NCBI RefSeq assembly: GCF_000003605.2
Contig: NW_003109097.1
Coordinates: forward strand, 184,700 to 217,944
Length of the DNA: 33,245 nt
Origin: Saccoglossus kowalevskii
Taxonomy: Eukaryota > Hemichordata > Enteropneusta > Harrimaniidae
Reading direction: 5' to 3'
A program made the translations under genes and the position numbers. The notes under the pieces are model-generated. The model saw only the letters and a program-made list of their open reading frames with translations, ran no database searches and was not told where the DNA came from. Of this stretch, positions 21,188 to 32,143 are shown piece after piece. Within the stretch, counting starts at the first letter, position 1, and each line of letters begins with the position of its first letter.

Positions 21188-21237
21188 NNNNNNNNNNNNN
21201 NNNNNNNNNNNNNNNNNNNNNNNNNNNNNNNNNNNNN
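21188..21237. other. Assembly gap, 50 Ns
   Basis: Fifty consecutive Ns. The true length is unknown; the gap directly follows a repetitive GT-tract element, a likely cause of the break. Confidence 0.99.
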
Positions 21238-21429
21238 TTTCTTTTACGTGACGATCAAAAAACGCAAATCTTCGATATTTTCGATGTTGATGCCCGGGTT
21301 CTGAATCACACACAGGGTTGTTAACATGAATTGCTGTGTCTACTGCGTTTGGATCATTTCCACCGTCATTAAAATCCGAGAAAAAAAACATCGAGCAAAT
21401 CGTGATCAGCAACGGCCATTTAGAATACC
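21238..21429 (-). CDS. Possible first coding exon cut by the gap, frame broken in a T8 run
   Basis: On the minus strand an ATG at 21429 in good context (CTAAATGG) opens MAVADHDLLDVFF. After a run of eight Ts (21388-21381) that frame stops quickly. The +1-shifted frame, however, stays open to the gap, starting SDFNDGGNDPNAVDTAI and ending FFDRHVKE. One fewer T would join the two into a single acidic N-terminus of about 60 residues. I recognise no family. It could be a real exon with a homopolymer error, a pseudogene, or chance. Confidence 0.3.
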
Positions 21430-24400
21430 CATGGAATACCCAAGGCGACTCTCTTCAACGAAATTACTCATTTCGCGAGAGTTCAAATAAACATTTAGTT
21501 TATGTTAACGGTTAGTTTAAATCAGCTTAACTTTTTTCCAGCCTACCCTGCTACAATAGAATCGCTGGAGTTGCTTGTCCTTCCTACTACTATATTGATA
21601 TGATTTAACTTCGGGGTTACGTCCAATCTGTGTTGAAAAATAAACCTTTGTTGTTGTGGTGTACGCAAGAAGATGAACTACTTATGTTTTTTAACATCAC
21701 TTCACCTATTAACAATTCAATAGTAAAAATCCGTCCCAAAAATCCAAATAATCACAACCTCACCGAAATTCATTTTCTATTCTATTCTATTCTATTACCC
21801 ACAAGCCACACCCAGACCATTCATCAAAACGAGTGGTCTGGGGTATACTAGTACTCTGACCCATGCCGAGGACTTCCTGCTTGTAATGCTATATAATAAA
21901 TCAGATTAACTATCACGTGAAACCAAATGAAAATCATTCTAAAATAACATACTTATTCCCAATTGATTTTGGATTCATTGACCAGGGAGAAAGAAATGAC
22001 ATTTGCAATAATAATAGACGAGCAGGTCCGGGTAGTAACGTTCGGTTGAAGAAATAGACGATACAACAGTACTGATTGGACCTACATGAATGCTAATCCA
22101 TTTCACATAACCAAATGTTGTTGTTTTTTGCTGTCGTACATTATCTTCCGTAATAACTCTGAAAGTAAAGTCTTGTATCTTCAGCAGAACGTAGCCGTTA
22201 AAACTTGCAAAACGAGTCTGTTTTGATCGATCATCGCTAAAGCAGCATACAATTTATTTATTTTTTGGCTCATTTAAAAAAATACGAACGGTGTCAATAT
22301 TTAAAACTGCATTTTGTCTGTCTCTGGCGTGCTTCAGAATGATATAGATCCTGGCCGATTGTATTTTCACAAAGGACCTGATTGTACAGCACTAATTTCA
22401 CCCAACCTCTTGCTCGCTTCTGCTTTTCGATCATTATTTTTACTCGCTTTTGCAATCGCATGTTGAATAATTTCCGTTTAAAATTTCTAACGCGCGAACC
22501 TAGTATTTTAAATACATGGCCGTGGCATCAATATGTTCCTGGTGTCTCTGCTCTCTGCCCTAAGGAGTTAGCATTGCCTGTATCACGTAAATGTCTCGAT
22601 AATCATATTGTTGAAATGAGGTAGCAGCCCTGGATTCAAACGGAACACAGTCTCGCTCTATCAGCTTGTTGTGGAACGTTCACATAACAAGAGGTCATAT
22701 TTCAAGTTACGTTCGCGAACGAAACAATGTATGATGGTTTGGAAGTGTCGCTCGAAATTAAATAATGGTTAATAATCGTTGAACTAAAACAACCATTTTG
22801 ACAACTCATGTGCCAGTGTTCAGTGTTTGAACAAGCGGTCAGTGTTTTTAATAAGCGAGTGAGAAAAAAAAGGAATAAAAACATGGTCGTTTTTTCAGTC
22901 GGAAATTAAGCCATATGCTGTTGATTAAAATGTTATAAAAGCGAAATATTGGGCGAAATGAGTATTGATGCCCATTTATAGCTTGACATGCATCACCAAA
23001 TTGGGACATGGTTAGAGTTGGTAGTACCATGGAAGGTACTAATCCATGGTAGTACCAGTACTAGTATACGCGGGGAGGGAGTCCAGAGAGGAAACAGCCA
23101 GCATCCCTTTTACGGGAAAATGTGAAATCTCGACGGATTTGTTTCATTCTCACATTTAATATTAGGTTTTGCGGGCTTCTGAGTTCAAAAAAGATGACTA
23201 AATCAACCAAAAAGCAAGCGTTTTAGAGACATACCTATGCAGAAGTTGGTTGCTAGTACTTAATCCATTTTTAACACCTAGGCTATTCTATTGACAGTGA
23301 TTGTTTATTTCATGGATTTGGCACTTGAGGTGGCTGATAAGCCGTGTCGAAAACGTGCACAAAATGACCATTCAACGCGTTTTCGACACGGATTAAAAAC
23401 CAGTTGTAAAAATTTTCATATGTTGCCGGCCAAAGAATTGTGTTGCGCTTCTAAATCTATATAAAGTATCAAAATATGTGTTTTTTGTTGTAAAAACTAG
23501 GATATGAAGGGTACATTGAGTCCATCGTTTCAATAGAATGCTCTGCTATCAAGAGACTATGCTTTGTGGAAAAAGCCATGCCCAGCGCAGTAATTCACAC
23601 CTTAGACAAAACCTTGTCGGACCGGGATTAGAGAGACTGTGTCTTTATGAAGAGTTGTCAAGACCAGATATAGTTGTCCCTAAAATGTGTCGATTTATTT
23701 GTGTGCGCTCTTTATTTTACAGTGCGTCTCGCCTAAAAAATACTCTTCCAAATACTAGTGAAAAGGGTTCTGAATAAATTGTTTTGTTTTGATACACTGT
23801 TACGCTCGAGTCACGAATTGAGCGGAGCCTCGTGAATCCTGACTTTTCATTGGGCTGGATAATTGATATGTCACTGGCAGATAATAAGTATCAGAAGACG
23901 TTTATTTTTATTTTTAATTAATGTGTGCATATTGTCACCGAAAAGTCAGATAACACTGTAGCAGTTTCCTGGCTTTGCGCAAGGGTTTTAAGCAAAAGTG
24001 TTGCAGCTCAGACTAGTAATACAAGTCTGAGGTGAGCTAAGACGAGTACCACTGTACCATGCATTTCTATGAGCTCTGTGCGCGATGCTATGGAACGCCG
24101 GTTAAGCCGGTGAATATTTGAGAAAACAACACAAACTCAACTTTGAAGTAATCCTGAACAACCAAATTTATATATGTTACACACGCAGGGATAATCTTGT
24201 TACACTGTTCAGGGGAGTCTCAACAATCATCCCAAAGTACGGTTTTCTGCGAGTAATTGGCCTTTGTTTTCACCGCGTATTACGTATGTGACATCAAACT
24301 ATTTATTATCCCTTGTTTCGCGAACCCGCCGAATGAACAGGAACCGAAAATGAAATAATAATAAAATTGATCAAAGTACCGAAGTCTCGCGCAGATGAGA

Positions 24401-25835
24401 AACAAGGTTATAAATGGAATAAAATTTTATTTCATTTCTTCTCTCCGAACAATGATCTCACTTACTATTCTTTGAAAATCACACAAATCTAATGGGGGAA
24501 AAAGAATTAATTTAATTTTTTTTCCGTCTCCTCAAAAAAATTGCCTTAAAAAAACTCAAGAAACAAGGAATAAAAAAAGTCTGGCCTTATTAATGTTAGA
24601 CTTCAGTAAAAACGTAAATACAAACCATTTTATCGCGGACTATGTTTTGCAAGGTAATGTTATTGTAGTGAAATGGGACGCGTAATAACACTAAAACTGG
24701 GAAGCAAAACTTTCTGTTAACGTATATAGTTGGGAAAAAGAAGCTAAACAATAATTTCACGTTCATCTTGTATTCTGGTGAACACTTAATAGACGACTTT
24801 CTCGGAAGTAGAAGATGCGCACGCATGTCATTTTGTGGTAAACTTGCACGCGTGATATTGTGCTTCTGGGTGTACCATCCAATCGACGTCACAAAAATAA
24901 TCTAATGCTTTGGCACATCGAACTGTGCGGAGTTCGAGTCTGAGCAAGACGCAAAACCAATACATCATGTACGAGTTCGAGTCAAAACATGTCACCACGG
25001 AAATGCTCGTAGTACTGTTTTTTTTTTCATTTTTAGAATGTTACTAATAACTTATTTTATCCAAGAAGGAAAATATTCATGTATTATTTCTAGTATTGTT
25101 TATTAACCCAGGCATCCTTGCTTAGCTATGTACGTTTCCTTGAATTGTATATTTTTCCATAGCATAGTCAGTGTGAAATCGCATTTGGCTAGGGAGGCTA
25201 TTAGGGGTTTCCCCTTTTGGTTGCAGGATTAGGACTTTGTTTACAAGACTGAATGGTGGCATGGTAGTTTTATGGTTTCTCGTTGGTTTGGACAGTTTCT
25301 CACCTGTTAGTGAACTATTGGAAGTAATCGTTACGCAATAAAAGTATACAGTTGCACTGTTATAGCGGTCTTCTAGAGTGTTATTGTCAGCACTTTGATG
25401 TCTGTATGCAATCTGATGGGAGCTTGTACGCATAAATAGGACGATTTATTCCGGTACGTTGAAGTTTTAGTATCAATTGGGAACTTATAAGACTCATGCG
25501 GAATTACATATAGGAAGCTAGTGTTTTCATTTATCTTAAAACAATTTCACTGCAGCGCCGTCTGCTGACAGTGTTACGGCGGTCGTAACGCTACCGCTGA
25601 CTTTAGTTTTGACATCCATGTTTTGACAAAGTCCTGTGATAGAGTGGTCCTATGCTTTTGTGGAATAAACATAAATGCAAAGGGATTTCTCAATTTCTCC
25701 AGAGCACGTTCTGTTCTCTATAGTAGCCTGCACAGAATTTCAATGTAGCGTAGGTCCCATCTTGAATTTTCAAGGTGAATGTTCCGGCGAAGCACTGTCT
25801 GAACGGAACAACACCGTGCAGGCGCACGATGCGTT
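21430..25835. other. 4.4 kb without a recognised gene
   Basis: Several open frames of 60-100 codons occur but none shows a known domain, good splice boundaries or coding-like composition. Structures seen: four ATTCT units at 21774-21796, a 14-bp hairpin at 23342-23391, and a near-palindrome GGTAGTACCATGGA / TCCATGGTAGTACC near 23020-23056. Confidence 0.4.
23342..23391. repeat. Perfect 14-bp hairpin
   Basis: CCGTGTCGAAAACG pairs with CGTTTTCGACACGG across a 22-nt loop. It contains two CpG-rich TTTCGA motifs. Confidence 0.8.
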
Positions 25836-25967
25836 GGTCCATACGTTGATATATAGAAGATAATATTTGGTAATCGTAGTCCTAAATAAGTATTAAAAAT
25901 AGCGAGACGTTTCGAGCAATGGCTCTTTATCGATAGCATAGAAGAAAGTGTTAAGGTCCATACGTTG
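25836..25967. repeat. 106-bp insert flanked by 13-bp direct repeats
   Basis: GGTCCATACGTTG occurs at 25836-25848 and 25955-25967. The intervening sequence includes TAGCGAGACGTTTCGAGCAA and GGCTCTTTATCG, resembling ends seen in some retroelements. It looks like a target-site duplication around a truncated insert. Confidence 0.4.
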
Positions 25968-27700
25968 GGCTTGTTGCCTGTGTTACATAGGAACAAGCCT
26001 GGGTCGCTATTCAAGTTGATCTAGGGGATCACTGTTATCAGCTTTTAAATAATCTACTAATAATCTACAGGGTTTTTCTAGAAAAACTGCAAGAGCGGGC
26101 ACTGCAATTCAGCGAGAAATTCAGTGGGGGAGTTCTTCCTACCAGGGTGTGGAGTTTTTGATAATTCTCTAAGTTAAAATGGAACATTCTATGGCTTCCT
26201 TGGGGCCAAAATTACTACCATATGTGATCCCTGGTCAATTAGAATTTTATGGTTGCCAGAGGATCTGCTCCCCAGGGTAAGGGACACATGGCCATGGCAT
26301 GATGGCGCTGCGCACCTGTTCCCTTGTAAAAAAATCCCTGATCTAATAATTTATTCAAGATGTTTTGTTAACTGCAACAGCTTCAAACAGCATGCAAATT
26401 AAAATATCTTTAGACGCAACTCGCCATGGCAACGTGAATATTTCCCTTATTTAAACCTTACCTTCAGCTCCTTACTAAAACGAATACATCAATAACAACA
26501 ATTTTTTCAGAATTACACATGTTCATCCTACTTGATATGTCTACTTAGTCCCTGTTTTAGGCGCAGCCCGAAAAGTTTCTTATTTCTGGTTTCCATCCTT
26601 TACATCTCTAACATTTTCTCAGGAATTCTGCAGCAGATATCAATGAAACTTGGCAGGTTGATGAACAAGTCTCTGTTGAATATGCACATTTTTTTTTTCC
26701 AGATCTGAAAATCCTAAGTGGATCTTTTTCATGATTTTCATCCAAAATTACCTCTCCCTACTGCACTGACAGAATAACTGAGCATGCTCAGAATAAATAA
26801 TTAGCTTAGATTGTAATGCCAGGGTTTTCAGTGATGTCTTGACCTTGATCTGAATCAGTGACAGAAATGAACCACAGTCTGGTTTTTCTGAAATCTTGAA
26901 AAAAGAGGTCAGAAAAGTTGTTGTATATTATACCGGGTATCTTTAAACTGTAAAAATTGCATCCATTATTAAGAGCCATCACTGAATACCGGGTCACAAA
27001 GTTGAAGATCAGTGAAAACACTTTGCAGTAACTGTTTTTGAATTTTGGCCAGGCACATTGACACAAGCCTTATTTTCCAACTGGGGGGAGGATTGGTATC
27101 AAGATAAACCAGTTGTGACATAGCACAGCAGTCCAACAAAAACTGGGGTATGTCACTTCGCTCCCTCAAAGTACCCCAAGTGACATAGTCGTGGTGACAC
27201 TGAAAGAGCTCCCAGAAAAAAGTCCTGTATATGAACATAATTTGGGGAAGTAGAATCACTTGTGTAAAATTTTTAATATTTATTAAATAAAAAAACATTG
27301 TATTTTGTGTTTGAGAAAATCACCTAAACAACTTTTTACCTAGATTTTGTTGGTGATCATCTTTTCCCCTGGATTCCCTGGAATTGGGGGCTGGGCCAGT
27401 AAAAACTGCCTGAGTTGCCCCATTTTTGACATCACATAGCAATCCAATGAAAACTGGGAAGGCTTGAGGTGACACAAACACACTCCTACCCGGTATATCT
27501 AATTAAATTCACTCTGCATACAGGACTACTTATTTAAGCTGTGCTACAAAATGCTTGTAAAAGCATAGCTATATCATATATTAAATTATTTTAAAAAATT
27601 ATCCATAAATCCTTAGCCCTGAAAAAATGGCTGTCATTGTTACATGCTTTTATTACATGATGATGATTGATACTAGAAGAGTAACAATATAGATTGGTAA
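25968..27700. other. Upstream region of ENPP copy 2, no gene recognised
   Basis: No known protein in any frame. A motif of the form TGACATAGCA..AGTCCAACAAAAACTGGG (27115-27153) recurs in diverged form near 27426-27460. A relative of the ATGAAACTTGG dispersed repeat appears near 26640. Confidence 0.35.
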
Positions 27701-27751
27701 AATTTCATTCATTGATAAAATTAATGCTTGATTTTTTTTTTTTTTTTACAG

Positions 27752-27796
27752 ATATTGGCATATTATTAAAACCCATAACAAACAAGCTTATCTATA
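27752..27796 (+). other. 5' UTR segment and splice acceptor of ENPP copy 2
   Basis: A T17 tract and ACAG at 27748-27751 precede ATATTGGCAT, matching the copy 1 leader. The ATG follows after 45 nt in the strong context ATAATGG. The retained intron argues against a retrocopy. Confidence 0.6.
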
Positions 27797-29152
27797 ATGG
27801 CTAATTCGGTTAATTATCACGTTCTTGAATCAGAAATGGATTCCATGCTCCATGATACCGACGACGCAACACTTAAAGAGGAAACACATTCACACTCGAT
27901 AGGCATGCGTAAAACACCAATGAAAAGCATTATCATCATGGTGCTGTCTATTGTGCTCGTTTTGTTAATTTTAGTCGTAATCGGTGTTTTATCTGTAACA
28001 TATTTAAATTGTCAGGATGAGAAACCAAAAATTATTGTTGTCCTAGTTGACGGTTTGCGTTGGGATTTGTACAATGTGTCTATGTCAGCACTGAAATCAG
28101 TTGCAGAGAATGGTGTCAGAGCTGAATCAATGGTGCCAACGTTTCCGAGTTTATCTTCTCCAAATATGTACAGTATTGCAACTGGACTGTTCAGTGAAAG
28201 CCATGGAGTTGTGCATAATCTTGTCTTTGATGTTGAAAATAAAACTCAGTCGCATTCTTTTGAAGAGGGGCTGACTGTTGACTATTGGTGGGACCAGCCT
28301 GGTGTGGAGCCACTCTGGATTACTGCTCGTAGAGCTGGTTTCAAAACAGGCACAATTATGTATCCCGGAGGAAGTGTGTCCATAAAAGAAATGCGTCCAA
28401 ATAAAAATGTGTTTTATTCGTTTAATGCCACTATGAAAGATGGTGTGGATATAGCGATTGAATGGTTAATCGATGATGACCTTGATTTGGTATTCCTTTA
28501 TAATACTTCGCTTGATGACACCTTGCATCAATATGGTGTGAATTCACCGCAAGCAGATGCCGTTGTCAAAGAAATGGATGACGGGTTAGGATATTTATTG
28601 CAGAAATTAGAAAACCATACATTAGCGAACTCAGTTAACGTTATCGTTGTTAGTGATCATGGACATCATAACATCACTGAAGTTGTCCCATTGTTTGGGC
28701 GTGGCGTAAACAGAGACGATTTTGAATTTTATCTTGAGGTTTATGGACCTATGACGCTACTTCAGCCGAAGGAAGAAAAAATGGATGATGTCTATGAGAC
28801 ATTAAAGAAAATAGAGCATTTTCATGTCTACAAAAAGGAGGAGATTCCGAAAGACTTACACTATCGCAATAACGAGCGAATTCCATCAATGCTCATACTT
28901 GGTGACCTGGGCACGGTCTTGAATGTGGGCTTGAATTCATCTTCAACTGTACGTTCCACGCACGGATGGAACTCGTCGTACATGGAGATGCATTCAGTGT
29001 TCTATGCCCAAGGACCTGCATTTAAAGAAGGATTCATGTCTAAATCATTTACAAATGTTGATGTCTATCCATTGATGTGCAAAATCCTTGGTGTCACACC
29101 ACGGCCGAATAACGGTACTCTGGACATTGTACAAAATATGTTAACAACATAA
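27797..29152 (+). CDS. ENPP6-like: ENPP6-like ectonucleotide pyrophosphatase/phosphodiesterase, type II membrane protein
   Basis: Intact 451-residue protein in one coding exon. A cytoplasmic tail (1-43), one TM segment (about 44-68, I/V/L-rich) and a C-terminal ectodomain make it a predicted type II cell-surface enzyme. All seven active-site residues of the two-zinc NPP fold are present: Asp85 (VDGLR), Ser120 as nucleophile (PSLSSPN), Asp240 and His244 (SLDDTLHQYG), Asp287 and His288 (VSDHG), His389 (THGWNS). A Ser nucleophile, EPLWIT, VYKKEEIP and the end PNNGT are ENPP6-like, suggesting hydrolysis of choline glycerophosphodiesters; most other NPPs use Thr. Differences from vertebrate ENPP6: a TM anchor instead of signal peptide plus GPI, and only two ectodomain cysteines (72, 428), so the Cys pair expected near GGSVSIKEMRP is missing. 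Nine N-glycosylation sequons are visible. Substrate choice is inferred, and another NPP activity is possible. Confidence 0.95.
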   Translation: MANSVNYHVLESEMDSMLHDTDDATLKEETHSHSIGMRKTPMKSIIIMVLSIVLVLLILVVIGVLSVTYLNCQDEKPKIIVVLVDGLRWDLYNVSMSALKSVAENGVRAESMVPTFPSLSSPNMYSIATGLFSESHGVVHNLVFDVENKTQSHSFEEGLTVDYWWDQPGVEPLWITARRAGFKTGTIMYPGGSVSIKEMRPNKNVFYSFNATMKDGVDIAIEWLIDDDLDLVFLYNTSLDDTLHQYGVNSPQADAVVKEMDDGLGYLLQKLENHTLANSVNVIVVSDHGHHNITEVVPLFGRGVNRDDFEFYLEVYGPMTLLQPKEEKMDDVYETLKKIEHFHVYKKEEIPKDLHYRNNERIPSMLILGDLGTVLNVGLNSSSTVRSTHGWNSSYMEMHSVFYAQGPAFKEGFMSKSFTNVDVYPLMCKILGVTPRPNNGTLDIVQNMLTT

Positions 29153-29356
29153 AATTATTGTACTACGCGCTGTATTTGCTCTGTTAGTAACACATACATT
29201 TCCGTAAATGACAGAGTGTTGATGTCATGATAATGATCCAGGATAAATAACATTTTTGTCCTGTGTGCTTTCGTTGCAGATGTGCTTCTAATAGAGCAAA
29301 TAGTATTTTTTGTTATATGACCTGGTGATGGACACTTGCAATTTACTTAAACATTG

Positions 29357-29485
29357 CCATTGTTTCCTTCCTGTGAAGTTTTAGGATTCCATGGCCTGAT
29401 CAACACGATTACTCCACCCAAATCATTGTTATTGTTATGACTCCTGCCTGTGAAGTTTTCAAGATTCCATGGCCTGATCATGGAC
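29357..29485 (+). repeat. Tandem pair of about 75 bp in the ENPP copy 2 3' region
   Basis: CCTGTGAAGTTTT and GATTCCATGGCCTGATCA occur twice in the same order, about 75 bp apart. A recent small tandem duplication. Confidence 0.65.
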
Positions 29486-29598
29486 ATACTACCAAAGGAT
29501 GAACCACTGAGTTAAGAGATTACAAAAATGGCTGTAAGATTTTAGCAGCGTGAAGTTAGCATTAGCATCGTATTGGTATCGGATTCACAGTATACCAA

Positions 29599-29604
29599 AA
29601 TAAA
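29599..29604 (+). other. Candidate poly(A) signal for ENPP copy 2
   Basis: First AATAAA hexamer after the stop, giving a 3' UTR of roughly 460 nt. In this AT-rich DNA the hexamer alone is weak evidence. Confidence 0.3.
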
Positions 29605-30079
29605 CATTTTCAGAATTTTCGCATAATCATAGTAAAACTAGAATTGATCACATTTTGAGGATGATATACAGAGCTGATAGTATGGTGATTGTTCAGCTTG
29701 TCTGGTCAACTCTTTCTCTACTCCAATTGCATGTATACCTGGTACATGCATTTCTTTGGTGAACCTCTGAGATTTTTTGATATGTTCAATTCTCTATTTA
29801 ATAACTATTTTTGTCTTTTTTTTGGGATTAAGATGCTATTTTTGACTTCTTGTCTGCTACTGCAGTTGCTTTGTATATGTGTACTTTGGGTGGATCTTTA
29901 TTGGATTTGAATATTTTGTGATTACCGGTATCTTCAATTCTGTAATTTTAGCTAGTGTTTATTTTTAATGTGACTTCTTCTTGATGGCTGCTAATTTGAT
30001 AAATTTAAAGCCAAAAAGTCATCAAAAGTACACATTTTTATCATTCGGCAACCAGGCCTCAGTCAGATTGTGTTGACAG
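29605..30079. other. Spacer, nothing recognised
   Basis: AT-rich, no coding family or clear repeat. Confidence 0.4.
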
Positions 30080-30440
30080 ATTTCAGTTGAACAGTTCATT
30101 TGCATAATAATTAGCTAACTTCTAGCTGTTCCATGACTGTTCCAAATGATATCTAGATAAACTACTCAATGGATTTTGATGAAACTTACATCGATGTTCT
30201 GAGACAATGCAAATGCCTGATTAGTTTTGTGTAAAAAGCCATGCATATTAATTACCTATTAAAAGGCAATTGCAATTATTGCATTTCAATAAGTGCGTTG
30301 CATTAGTTTTGGATTGAAATTCGAGCATACTAATTGCCGAATTTGCACAATGTGCATAATCATCACATTTTATTCAAATTTGGTGCATAGATGCTCTGGG
30401 GTAATCCACAGATATGATTAATTTAATCTTGAAAACTTAT
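30080..30440 (+). repeat. Diverged units of the ATGAAACTTGG / ATTTGCATAATTA repeat
   Basis: Contains TTTTGATGAAACTTACATCG, TGATTAGTTTTGTGTAAAAA and CATGCATATTAATTACCTA, then a second partial unit with TTGGTGCATAGATGCTCTGG. Related to 16198-16600 and 21063-21187. Confidence 0.65.
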
Positions 30441-30523
30441 ATTGATATATATATTATATTTTCGGGTTTGAAATTTTCGGCATTTTGATGCATAATTGGG
30501 TGTTTTGGGTAAAAAAATGTTTG

Positions 30524-30617
30524 TTAAAGCGTGGTGGTCGTCGCGCAGCACGCGTTGTATACGTCGCTATGAGTCCCATATCGAACAGGCCGCGGCGCGA
30601 CGACTGCCGCCTTTTAA
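30524..30617. mobile_element. TTAA-flanked inverted-repeat element, family T1 copy 2
   Basis: Ends TTAAAGCGTGGTGGTCGTCG and, reversed, TTAAAAGGCGGCAGTCGTCG. It shares CGCTATGAGTCCCATATC with 3916-4055 but is 46 bp shorter, apparently by internal deletion. Confidence 0.65.
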
Positions 30618-31332
30618 ACAATCTTGTGTCAGTGTTATCTCAATGGTTAAAGAATGTATAAACTATATTATTAACACATCAGTAAAAATAATCCATTTAA
30701 TTTTACTACTATGTATATTTTTGGTTTAAAATAATACAGTTTTTTTGGTCTGTTTGTTGTGTGAGTGTGTGTTTTGCCTCTAGAAATACGGACATTTTCA
30801 ACCTTAACACATGGAAACCAACAACTATTTACTATTTTAATTAATACAAGGAATTATAGGAAAATATCAATCCGTATATGTAGAGGTGTGAAGATCACTG
30901 CAGCCTTTCAACATAACAAACTTTCGACGTTAATTAATTGTCAATCGGATGTGATCACAAGCTGCTAAAAAGCTGTCTTTTCGTGCCTTTATATGTCCAA
31001 AAAATTATTTCTTTCACACTAGTGAAAATTACACATTACGATGACGTAAAGGGGTTAAACAGCGGAACTATTTCGAACGTCAAGTCGCTTGTTAATTTTT
31101 ACCAAAAAATTATATATTGGCCACAATTACAGCATAATTCTTTGCATCAAATTCATTTTGGATTCACCAAAATTCACAGTGTAGGTATTTTAAATTTGCT
31201 TGTGCATGGCTACGGCTTGGCATTCACCATAGCCAGTCGATACAAATATATGTACAAGTTTAGAATTAGATTCGCTTGGGGACATATATTGAAGTTATAT
31301 AGGTATAGGAACAGTTACTAGTAACCGTGGTA
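30618..31332. other. Spacer with an unassigned 127-codon open frame
   Basis: The plus frame at 30938-31321 is open for 127 codons but its start is a non-ATG codon and it matches no family I know. I treat it as noncoding. Confidence 0.35.
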
Positions 31333-31499
31333 TACTGTAAATTACTTTATTTTAGTTTTGTGTGGAGTTTATTTTCACTGATTTTTGACGAGTTGAATGT
31401 AAAATATAGGAAAAAAGGTAAATTCACTCGATTTAATTTTCACTGAATCATTCTTTCAGCGAAAATTAATTCCAAGTGAAAATAAAGTATTCTACAGTA
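31333..31499 (+). mobile_element. TACTGTA MITE family, copy D
   Basis: Ends TACTGTAAATTACTTTATTT and AATAAAGTATTCTACAGTA. Same orientation as copy C; 167 bp. Confidence 0.8.
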
Positions 31500-31695
31500 G
31501 GTTATTAGCGTGGTCGTGAATTACACTTTATTTGTTTAATTCTAATAAAACTCAAAATTATAACAGAAACCTTATTGGTTCAATTAGTGTATAACGTCAT
31601 GTGACCTAAACAATCACTTTGCATAGATGTAATGCAGTATAAAAAAATGCTGATTTGTGGAGTCATAACATTTTTTTTCTGATATATGGCGTCAC

Positions 31696-31864
31696 TTAAA
31701 GCGGGAGGTTCGTCACCTGCGCATGCGCTGGAATTGATTCCTAAACGACGATAACGCGCGCTAAAAACACAAAAGCTCATGGGTACTAGTAGTCATTTGT
31801 TTGTAAACAATGACACGCTATGGCCATCTGACGCATGCGCAGGTGACGACTCCACTCGCTTTAA
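31696..31864 (-). mobile_element. TTAA-flanked MITE, family T2 copy 1
   Basis: TTAA at both tips; inverted ends TTAAAGCGGGAGGTTCGTCA and, reversed, TTAAAGCGAGTGGAGTCGTC, both followed by ACCTGCGCATGCG. An inverted homologue lies 279 bp away at 32144-32299. Confidence 0.8.
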
Positions 31865-32143
31865 TATTTATATCGTTTAATCAATATACTAGTAAATGAC
31901 TGGACACAAAGTCTAATGACAGTTTAGGATCTCTGATTGTATTTTGTACTAAAAGTTCCAGCACGTTGATTATTGGACTAAATGCTACCTGGCTCTGAAA
32001 AATGGAGGCTTACTAGTACGTAGTCCTCAAACAGGAATTCGTAGTCTTTAAATGAGAAAAGAAATCAGCTGAGCCATTTTATATATATATCATTTTTATG
32101 TGAGTAACCCCAAGGGACGTTCAGTACAAGACTACTGAAATAG

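Noticed and set aside
24596-24892. 98-codon minus-strand frame starting MTSIGWYTQK
   Set aside because: Hydrophobic, irregular, no domain and no splice support.
25122-25433. 103-codon minus-strand open frame as a gene
   Set aside because: No family match I can recognise and no supporting splice sites; chance frames of this length are expected here.
26969-27298. 109-codon minus-strand frame as a transposon protein fragment
   Set aside because: It overlaps a repeated DNA motif and shows no catalytic or domain motif; repeat-derived noncoding is simpler.
27797-29152. ENPP copy as a processed retrocopy, because its coding region is a single exon
   Set aside because: Both copies keep a matching splice acceptor and polypyrimidine tract just before the 5' UTR segment, and there is no poly(A) tail, so DNA-level duplication fits better.
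30938-31321. 127-codon plus-strand open frame as a gene
   Set aside because: Non-ATG start, no splice support, no recognisable domain and AT-driven amino-acid composition.
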